Source: Ruminobacter amylophilus (lineage in GTDB: Bacteria > Pseudomonadota > Gammaproteobacteria > Enterobacterales > Succinivibrionaceae). From it: a stretch of 37,670 nt of DNA. The DNA lies in assembly GCF_900115655.1 (NCBI RefSeq), contig NZ_FOXF01000021.1, positions 1 to 37,670 of the forward strand, in the 5' to 3' direction. A program made the translations under genes and the position numbers. The notes under the pieces are model-generated. The model saw only the letters and a program-made list of their open reading frames with translations. It was not told the DNA's origin and did no database searches. Of the stretch, positions 32,299-37,670 are shown one piece after another; within the stretch, counting starts at the first letter, position 1, and each line of letters opens with the position of its first letter.

Positions 32299-32523
32299 TC
32301 AGAATAATGGAGCAAGATATGTCGGAAACGAGAGCCTGTTCTCCGCCATGATAAGAAGGTATTCATCACGGCAGATCACTCCCACGTCCAGCATATTTCT
32401 TGTTATCATTTCCGCCCATAAGAACATAAATTCAGTCTTAAGCTGCTCCGGTGTCAGAGGCTTAACCTCTGATTTAAACGGCAGAAAATAACCACTCTGT
32501 TCGAAATCAATTATCTTTTTCAT
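32299..32523 (-). CDS. SHOCT-like small protein beside the recombinase (1)
   Basis: 74 residues. A helical C-terminal half with TEFMFLWAEMITRNMLDVG, then VICRDEYLLIMAEN, matches the gene at 32574 (about half of residues shared there). The pattern of a helix then [GLI][IC]xxDEYxLIMAEN is that of SHOCT-like small proteins regularly encoded next to serine recombinases of mobile elements, where they may assist recombination. The last residues PTYLAPLF resemble the partner's PTFLSAIL. Ribosome site weak. It lies between the recombinase and its paralogue, so a tandem duplication. Confidence 0.6.
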   Translation of the reverse strand: MKKIIDFEQSGYFLPFKSEVKPLTPEQLKTEFMFLWAEMITRNMLDVGVICRDEYLLIMAENRLSFPTYLAPLF

Positions 32524-32573
32524 ATAATTACCCCCGTGGCTATACCATTACTCTGTATGCCGTTTATAGCAAC

Positions 32574-32783
32574 TCAACAATCGAGTATTGCGGAGAGAAA
32601 GGTCGGAAACGTGGTTTTGTTTTCTGCCATAATGAGACGGTACTCATCCTGCGTAATGAGTCCTCTGCTGAGCATCATTCCGGTGATCTGCTTGGCCCTT
32701 AAATAGTTGAACTCGTTCTTAAGTTCCTCAGCCGTGTATTTTCTGATGGCCTTACTGTCAGTCTTTGATTCGTTTATCTGCAT
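32574..32783 (-). CDS. SHOCT-like small protein beside the recombinase (2)
   Basis: 69 residues from ATG 32783 (AAAGGAG upstream). The core NEFNYLRAKQITGMML, then GLITQDEYRLIMAENKTTF is shared with the gene at 32299. The two genes also share sequence after their stops (TATAGCAACTCAA near 32283 and 32567), so they arose by tandem duplication. Probably an accessory protein of the serine-recombinase element; function unproven. Confidence 0.65.
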   Translation of the reverse strand: MQINESKTDSKAIRKYTAEELKNEFNYLRAKQITGMMLSRGLITQDEYRLIMAENKTTFPTFLSAILDC

Positions 32784-33215
32784 TTCATATCTCCTTTGTG
32801 CCAAACATCTGTTTCTACTTTCTATGTTCAGCAGAAGCCGTTTCTGACAAAAATAATTTCAGAAACTTCTTTTCGCTTTTCTGCTCCCAGAAAATGCTCG
32901 GTTTTACATAAGGATTTATTTCTAAGGGGGTAGAATTCCCAAAGCAGGCTATTCTGGTCGCCAAACTTCCCGAATAAAAACATTTGCTCTGACCAACTAA
33001 TGCCCAAAAGCATATGTTTTTTACAAAAAAATTTATTCTTCTTCTGTGCCGAGAAACAAAGGAGTTTTACAGAGAAATTGAAAGGTTGAGATGACTGGAA
33101 GATCTATGATGACAGAAAGGAATTTAGAGAATTTTTCTAAGTGCTTGATTGATTTACGATCAAAAAGGCTTTTTTTAACTGTCGATTGCTGATTTCCTGT
33201 ACTATTTCAGAAGGT
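32784..33215. other. Intergenic region between divergent genes
   Basis: About 430 bases, AT-rich, likely holding promoters for the recombinase operon (minus) and the membrane-protein genes (plus). A minus frame at 32828-33013 lacks support. The left copy of a 64-bp repeat begins at 33169. Confidence 0.4.
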
Positions 33216-33452
33216 ATGGATATCATTGCTTTAATGGATACAATACGGGATTTAAAAATGGGATTAGTTGTACTAATTATTGAATTAATTGCTTCCCTAG
33301 TTTTTTTTATATTGCTGTCAGTCTTTGTCGGACCTCAGGCTATTTATTTTTCTTCCATGGGATCTAGAAACGGATCTGAAAGGAAACCTTTTTTTAACTG
33401 TCGATTGCTGATTTCCTGTATTATTTCAGCAGGTGTGGATTTCATTGCTTTA
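33169..33452 (+). repeat. Two 64-bp direct repeats, 219 bases apart
   Basis: 33169-33232 and 33388-33451 differ at about four positions. The second copy lies in frame inside the membrane-protein gene and encodes FFNCRLLISCIISAGVDFIAL; the first encodes FFNCRLLISCTISEGMDIIAL just before and across its likely start. Confidence 0.7.
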
Positions 33453-33689
33453 CTGTTATCTGACTTTATTTCCTATAAGTATATACCGCTGAAACTTTTA
33501 GCCGAAAACAGAATCAAAGGATTACTCAGTCTAGATATGCTGTTTTTTGAGATTGTTTCTGTAATGGTGGCAATCAGCCTGTTTTTTTATGCAGTATCGT
33601 ACCTGATAAGCTATATTTCTGAGAAAAGTGAAGGAAACAACGAAATAGACAGAATTGAGCATGAACAGCATCGGCCTGAAGGAAAATGA
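33216..33689 (+). CDS. Membrane protein of unknown function
   Basis: Start uncertain: ATG 33216 or ATG 33258; the frame is open from ~33153. Three hydrophobic segments (around 33250-33320, 33405-33460 and 33530-33610) and a charged C-terminal tail (ISEKSEGNNEIDRIEHE). The internal 64-bp duplication suggests that the 5' part arose by tandem duplication, so the gene may be a fusion of two copies of one unit. The next gene, about 106 bases on, is also a membrane protein and the two may be functionally related. Not recognised. Confidence 0.5.
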   Translation: MDIIALMDTIRDLKMGLVVLIIELIASLVFFILLSVFVGPQAIYFSSMGSRNGSERKPFFNCRLLISCIISAGVDFIALLLSDFISYKYIPLKLLAENRIKGLLSLDMLFFEIVSVMVAISLFFYAVSYLISYISEKSEGNNEIDRIEHEQHRPEGK

Positions 33690-33795
33690 AAAACGACTGA
33701 GTAAACTGATCCCGTTTTTTGGGTAGTTCACACGCTATATTTACTGCTAAAATATTAATAATTAAATTCAATAATTTTTTTTGAAGAGAATTCAT

Positions 33796-34398
33796 ATGAT
33801 GTCGCATAGTTTTCAAAAGGAATCAGATGAATTATCTGTTTCTTGTGACAAATTATATTCAAAACTTACATTAATGGCATTTTTTCAATCCGTAACGTTA
33901 ATAATTCTGACTATTGGGTTGACAGGCATGTATGTAAAATTCAGTCATTCGAATTATTTTATGGCTGCTTTTTTTATTATGTTGTTTATTATCCAATGTA
34001 TTTCAGACCCATTGACAAAATCTGCTACAGATGTTTTTTCAGCTCTGGGAACGACATACCATAACCTTGCATCAAAAGCAGAATACTGTAATAAATTGGT
34101 AAGCAGAGTACGCTCTTTCATTTTTTTATTTGTATCTGCTGAGGTGTTTGTTTTTGTGCTGTTTCTGCTATTTTCGCACTTCAAGATTGCACTTATATGC
34201 TTATTAATTTTATCTGCTTTTGCGGTGGACGGTAAAACTGGTGAGATGTTGATTGAATCAGGCTCAGTTGACTTCTTATCAATATTGTTTATTCTTTTTC
34301 TGACCGTGATTGTAGTTTTTCATTTCATGTGTTTTGCTTATCTTTTTATTGTCAGAGCAAAACTTAATGAATTTAAAAAACTGTTCGCCGGTATATAA
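33796..34398 (+). CDS. Multi-pass membrane protein of unknown function
   Basis: About 200 residues from ATG 33796 or 33799 (weak ribosome site AAGAGAA). Four to five hydrophobic segments (residues ~28-48, ~55-72, ~108-125, ~130-145, ~160-185) separated by short polar loops, with a lysine-rich end. The AT-rich composition matches the previous membrane gene. Not recognised. Confidence 0.6.
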   Translation: MMSHSFQKESDELSVSCDKLYSKLTLMAFFQSVTLIILTIGLTGMYVKFSHSNYFMAAFFIMLFIIQCISDPLTKSATDVFSALGTTYHNLASKAEYCNKLVSRVRSFIFLFVSAEVFVFVLFLLFSHFKIALICLLILSAFAVDGKTGEMLIESGSVDFLSILFILFLTVIVVFHFMCFAYLFIVRAKLNEFKKLFAGI

Positions 34399-34750
34399 AA
34401 ATGAGGCTGATAGTTGGAAAAAATCCATACGCTGGATCATATACCTCTGGTTTCATGGTGTGCTCAGTCATATCTATGGCAGTAAATGCATTCTGCCGTT
34501 CTTACGTAGCTACTTATTATCAATCTGTCTAATTAATTCCTTAAGTTCCTTTTTTTACAATAAAACAGAGTCATAACTGTCAGTTTAAAAAAGTATTTTT
34601 ACATAATACCAACAGTTCTTCTAGGTTAGAATCTTTCGATGAAACTTGTTTATCAGGACACAGTGATGAATCAGTAGTCTTTGTTTTTAGGGCAGATATA
34701 TCTGTTGATGTCGTTTTCATTTTATGCTTACCTTTACGCGGGGTTGTACA
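34399..34750. other. Intergenic region with a possible small minus-strand gene
   Basis: About 350 bases. A plus-strand frame at 34334-34576 overlaps the previous gene and is judged a shadow. The only candidate is the 46-residue minus frame at 34580-34720. Confidence 0.4.
34580..34720 (-). CDS. Possible small protein (46 aa) after the lipoprotein-like gene
   Basis: ATG 34720 is preceded by AAAGG at a 9-base gap. The product is polar, Ser/Thr/Lys-rich (MKTTSTDISALKTKTTDSSL at the start) with a short C-terminal helix. It lies 30 bases after the stop of the minus-strand gene at 34751, so it could be the second gene of that unit. No family; could be chance. Confidence 0.3.
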   Translation of the reverse strand: MKTTSTDISALKTKTTDSSLCPDKQVSSKDSNLEELLVLCKNTFLN

Positions 34751-35473
34751 TCATTTATCACTATTACCCACCGGTTCTTCTTCAGATTCCTTGTCCTTAA
34801 AAAGGGCATCATTACTGCTCATAATTTTCAAACTGCTGTTTTGACTGTCTAGGCTCTCAAGCCACATACGGCACTCTTCCGTATCCTTTACAGCGGGATA
34901 ATACTGCATGAAATTTGGATAATTGTAATGCCAAAGCCCCATGGTTGTTGTATCTGACGGTGACAACAACACTTTTGGAATAATCATAGTTGAATTGGTT
35001 GTTGACACCGTTGTACCAAGTTCCATTATAGCGCAGAAGCCATTACATTTTTGAATAAACCCTGAGGTAACTGGATCAGGTTCGTAATCATCAGTATGGT
35101 AAATATTATCTGTTACTGCATCCTTTTTCGTATAAATACACTGTTTAGCCTCTTCATCGATACCTTCAAGCTCAAAGTATAGAGTGGAGGTTTTATTCAC
35201 AAACAATCTTATGTTTTTCTCCCCGGTAAACGAGTCCACTAGATTGCCGTTCTCGTACACATTGACTTTGATACGTTCCGAAATCCCCTTCGGATAAGTT
35301 CCACCATTTTGTACACGGATATTATTGGTACTTGAGGAGACAGAACAAGCTGAACATAAACACGCAAAAACAACAGTCAAGAATAATAATTTTTCAGAAT
35401 GCTTTGTTAATACAAAAGCAGCTGTCAGGGGTTCTTTGAAATAACCGACAGAAGTATTTGGTGATTGCTTCAT
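34751..35473 (-). CDS. Putative exported or lipid-anchored protein (240 aa)
   Basis: 240 residues from ATG 35473 (weak ribosome site). A ~27-residue polar leader precedes a hydrophobic stretch with cysteines (LLFLTVVFACLCSACS, ~29-44), which could be a lipoprotein signal (Cys38, Cys40 or Cys43). This suggests translation may start later than ATG 35473. The mature part is Ser/Thr/Asn-rich with a beta-like stretch (IKVNVYENGNLVDSFTGEKN) and an acidic C-terminus (KDKESEEEPVGNSD). Family not recognised. Confidence 0.55.
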   Translation of the reverse strand: MKQSPNTSVGYFKEPLTAAFVLTKHSEKLLFLTVVFACLCSACSVSSSTNNIRVQNGGTYPKGISERIKVNVYENGNLVDSFTGEKNIRLFVNKTSTLYFELEGIDEEAKQCIYTKKDAVTDNIYHTDDYEPDPVTSGFIQKCNGFCAIMELGTTVSTTNSTMIIPKVLLSPSDTTTMGLWHYNYPNFMQYYPAVKDTEECRMWLESLDSQNSSLKIMSSNDALFKDKESEEEPVGNSDK

Positions 35474-35558
35474 TTTTTCTTCTCGTATTTGCTACAAGTC
35501 TATAACCTTATAAATTGCAGAGATATCTTTAGCCTTTATTAAGCATCAGAAGAAACTA

Positions 35559-35939
35559 TTAGTGATTTGCAGCAATAGAAAAAATCATTAACGCTATCAT
35601 CAGAATGGCACCAAGTGTCATGGCCAGAATAAATATGGCTATGCCACCGAACCGTGATTCTCTGTTTTCTTTTCTTAGTTCCTCGCCAATCTCATCATAG
35701 TCAGCATTAAGCCGTTTCATTCCGGATGCAACACGCTTCAGATGTCTAGGTGCCCCCCATTCCTCAATATAGCCGCATGAGTTGCAAACATATCTATAGC
35801 TTTTAATTTCATACGTAGCAGTGAATTTAACTCCTGCAAGAGCAAATATTATCACAATAGCACTGATTATCGCAAAGTTGTGCAAAAGTAAGAATGCCAG
35901 TGCAAAGACTGCAAATGAGTGAAATGTTCTATGAAGCAA
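35559..35939 (-). CDS. Membrane protein with a half zinc ribbon, 5' end disrupted
   Basis: Two membrane segments (residues ~9-35 and ~98-122) flank a soluble part with YRYVCNSCGYIEEWGAPRH (one C-x-x-C knuckle) and a charged helix. The knuckle matches the zinc-ribbon pseudogene at 26350, which has two knuckles; here the first is missing. The apparent start (TTG 35939) lies antisense inside a DUF285 gene fragment. So the true 5' end was probably replaced by that fragment and the gene may not be expressed normally. Confidence 0.5.
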   Translation of the reverse strand: MLHRTFHSFAVFALAFLLLHNFAIISAIVIIFALAGVKFTATYEIKSYRYVCNSCGYIEEWGAPRHLKRVASGMKRLNADYDEIGEELRKENRESRFGGIAIFILAMTLGAILMIALMIFSIAANH

Positions 35940-36052
35940 AATCCTTCAATCAGCCAATCAGCAATTGGAACACTTCCAATGTTATTGGTATGCTTGATAT
36001 GTTTAAAGGTGCAGCATCTTATTCTTACCCTAAACCAAAAGGAGCAGAATAA
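35915..36052 (+). pseudogene. DUF285 gene 3' fragment, inverted relative of 8122-8190
   Basis: The frame reads [19 protein letters not shown], one more repeat end, and [17 protein letters not shown] to TAA 36050-36052. That is 1.5 DUF285 repeats plus the C-terminus, nearly identical to the end of the gene at 8135. No start or 5' part exists; upstream the sequence is antisense to the membrane protein gene at 35559. It is a remnant left by recombination. Confidence 0.75.
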
Positions 36053-36194
36053 ACATCAAATGGCAGATAACTTTGAGACAAATTTTATATTGATCACATT
36101 TTTTAAACATAAACATCACTTTTTGTTTACAATGTTTTACGTGTAGATATAATCAAAGTAGTATATGTAGGTATCTTAAGAAGATGGTTGCAAA

Positions 36195-36326
36195 ATGTTT
36201 GATTTTATTTGTGAAACTATTGTTGATATATGTACGTCATTTCAGTTTTCGTTAAAAACTGTGGTTATTTTGCTAATTATTGTGGCTGGGGTATATATGC
36301 TACATAGCTATTTATCATCAATGTAA
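36195..36326 (+). CDS. Possible small membrane protein (43 aa)
   Basis: ATG 36195 to TAA 36324-36326. A single hydrophobic segment (VVILLIIVAGVYML) follows a short polar N-terminus with two cysteines. AAGAAG lies about 12-17 bases upstream. Typical of single-pass small membrane proteins or type I toxin peptides, but could be chance. Confidence 0.35.
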   Translation: MFDFICETIVDICTSFQFSLKTVVILLIIVAGVYMLHSYLSSM

Positions 36327-36738
36327 AATGTGATATGTTGATCTATAATTTTACTCACATCATAATTGTTTAAAACCTGAAAGTTATGGTATGTGCGCAA
36401 TGTTTTCTGAAAAAGAGCACAAAGTAAAGTTAGAAGAGTTGACATCCATTCCAATATATATTATCTTATTCATAACGACCTTCATTCAATGTTTGCGGTA
36501 AATCCGTATCTGTTTATAGACATCTACAGTTTACACGGTAAATCCACGTTTTTACATTCATTCGTGGAGGTCGTTTCATATTGTCTTACTAGGCATATGC
36601 CGTCTCTTGATTGATCTTCCAATAAATCTGTGATAATCATCTTTTTTATTAAGTACCAATGCTATAAAATGGTTAATAATTGTACTGATTTAGATGTGCA
36701 GTTATCTTTATTTTGCAACTTCGCTGAGGGATTGTAGT
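36327..36738. other. Intergenic region before the PotF-like gene, with repeats
   Basis: CGGTAAATCC occurs at 36496-36505 and 36536-36545, exactly 40 bases apart, inside a larger inverted repeat (AACGACCT 36474-36481 with AGGTCGTT 36568-36575). Possible regulatory leader of the next gene; no gene seen. Confidence 0.4.
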
Positions 36739-37323
36739 ATGTCAAATAGAACTCTTTTAAATTTAAAATTTGTTTTATGCATAGCCCCACTGATGAGTTC
36801 ATTAGCTTTTGCAGCCAATGCCGCCAATGATAATGTGTTAAATGTATATAATTGGGATGATTATGAAGCTCCTGATACAGTGTCTAATTTTGAAAAACAA
36901 ACCAATATACGTGTAGTAACTGATCATTTTTATACCAATGAAGCTTTAGAGACCAAATTATTGGCTGGAAAGTCTGGCTATGATCTTGTTTTCCCCAGTT
37001 CAGATTTTGTATCCCACCAAATAAATACTGGAATTTTTTTGAAACTCGATAAAAGTAAGATCCCAAATTATAAGAATCTCGATCCTGTAAAAATGAAATT
37101 TTTATCCAAACTAGATCCTGATAACCAGTACGCAATTCCATATCAGCAGGGTACAACAGGTATCGGATATAATGTGAAGAAAATTAAAGAAATTTTTGGA
37201 AATGATTATGTTGTTGACTCTTGGGACTTTATTTTCAAAGAGGAGAATATATCTCGATTAGAACAGTGTGGTGTTGCTGTTTTGGATTCTCCGGTTGAAG
37301 TTTTTGCCACTACTCTTAATTAA
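36739..37323 (+). pseudogene. PotF/PotD-like polyamine-binding protein, C-terminal half missing
   Basis: ATG 36739 follows GAGGGA at an 8-base gap. The signal peptide (to about residue 26, SLAFA/AN) is followed by LNVYNWDDYEAPDTVSNFEK, YDLVFPSSDF and YQQGTTGIGYNVK, hallmarks of spermidine/putrescine-binding proteins of ABC transporters. The frame ends LDSPVEVFATTLN at residue 194, where full proteins (~350-370 residues) continue, so the second lobe is lost. It could not bind polyamine as a normal two-lobed protein. Cognate permease and ATPase genes are absent. The break adjoins the minus gene at 37352, so an insertion or deletion cut it. Confidence 0.8.
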
Positions 37324-37324
37324 A

Positions 37325-37376
37325 AGTTTCACAATTCTACGGACTATACCTCTAATTTTCAGTGTTTTGTGAAACT
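37325..37376. repeat. Inverted repeat at the PotF break
   Basis: AGTTTCACAA (37325-37334) pairs with TTGTGAAACT (37367-37376). It begins just after the truncated PotF stop and overlaps the end of the minus-strand gene; possibly an element end or a bidirectional terminator. Confidence 0.4.
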
Positions 37377-37670
37377 ATAACCTTTCTTGGTCTCCCCCTC
37401 GGTCTACGAGGTGTTGTTTCGGACTGTTCTTTTACCTTGGGCTTTCTTCCTCTTTTCTTTGGTTCAGGTTTTGCTGCAGGAACTGAAAGTCCCAATTTTT
37501 CTAATGTTTCCATCACTGTATTGAGGGTGTGAACCCAGTATCCGTCATCTGATGATGCCGGTACATTTAAAGGCGCATCAGTCATTCTCCATGCGGATGA
37601 CAGATCATCCATCATTTCGCCGTATGACATTTCTTTCAGAACTTCGGACTTCTGAGCCTTATTGATAATC
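37352..37670 (-). CDS. Partial protein with C-terminal AT-hook motifs
   Basis: The frame is open to the window edge, so the 5' end is missing. Visible: IINKAQKSEVLKEMSYGEM, a middle with GYWVHTLNTVMETLEKLG, and a basic tail with KKRGRKPKVK and RPRGRPRKV, two AT-hook-like motifs that bind AT-rich DNA. It lies at the break of the PotF-like gene and may be a mobile-element or nucleoid-type protein. Family not recognised. Confidence 0.5.
   Translation of the reverse strand, partial: IINKAQKSEVLKEMSYGEMMDDLSSAWRMTDAPLNVPASSDDGYWVHTLNTVMETLEKLGLSVPAAKPEPKKRGRKPKVKEQSETTPRRPRGRPRKVIVSQNTEN

Noticed and set aside
32828-33013. Minus-strand 61-codon frame upstream of the recombinase genes
   Set aside because: No ribosome site and composition unlike the neighbours.
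34334-34576. 80-codon plus frame after the membrane protein
   Set aside because: Overlaps the end of a supported gene and has no start signal.

Overview
The window looks like a mosaic accessory region of a gut gammaproteobacterium. My best guess is the Succinivibrionaceae (Succinivibrio, Ruminobacter and relatives). That rests on the combination of cysteine-rich Sel1 lipoproteins, DUF285/BspA-type repeat proteins, AAA-ATPase/DUF1703 proteins, several Fic proteins, a PAS-GGDEF-EAL protein and a PotF/PotD-like periplasmic protein. It is inference, because no rRNA, tRNA or housekeeping gene is present.

Layout. 1-700: 3' part of an IS1634-like transposase and its terminator, then a regularly spaced array of TTCTTCTCA half-sites (697-767). 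861-7600: a decayed prophage. It keeps a small hypothetical gene, a terminase fused by deletion to a tail gene, a tail-assembly chaperone with a textbook A_AAA_AAC -1 frameshift site, and the start of a tape-measure gene. Two cargo blocks sit inside it. An ATPase + TOPRIM pair (1296-2914), probably anti-phage in type, is bracketed by two copies of a 53-bp double terminator. An AAA-ATPase/PD-(D/E)XK gene and a Sel1 lipoprotein gene (4239-7163) sit between the tail chaperone and the tape measure.

7601-9337: minus-strand small genes and a membrane-anchored zinc-ribbon/DUF285 protein. 9879-11559: xis, a helix-turn-helix gene and int of a Tn916-type element; int lacks its C-terminal catalytic part, and the IS66 transposase end lies at the break. 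11634-16429: a 12-repeat Sel1 lipoprotein, a 10-repeat DUF285 protein, an esterase and a small membrane protein. 16689-18690: a Fic-fold protein whose catalytic histidine is replaced by glutamine, a small partner gene, and a broken gene that shares its last ~60 residues with the Fic protein. 18893-22812: a DUF1294 membrane protein, a secreted protein, and a flotillin-like locus with one recently duplicated fragment. 23034-26000: a c-di-GMP phosphodiesterase candidate. 26350-26577: a zinc-ribbon pseudogene. 27344-30515: three Fic genes in tandem on the minus strand. 30693-32783: a dead large serine recombinase with two SHOCT-like small genes. 33216-36326: poorly known membrane proteins and a stray DUF285 3' end. 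36739-37323: a PotF-like gene cut in half. 37352-37670: an AT-hook-tailed partial gene running off the window.

Taken together, this is a recombination-prone island. Mobile-element remnants and broken genes alternate with intact genes for protein-protein interaction (Sel1, DUF285) and post-translational modification (Fic). The most interesting items are the terminator-bracketed ATPase/TOPRIM cassette, the -1 frameshift site, the Fic-plus-shared-tail locus, the promoter shared by the two Sel1 genes, and the inverted DUF285 3' ends about 28 kb apart.
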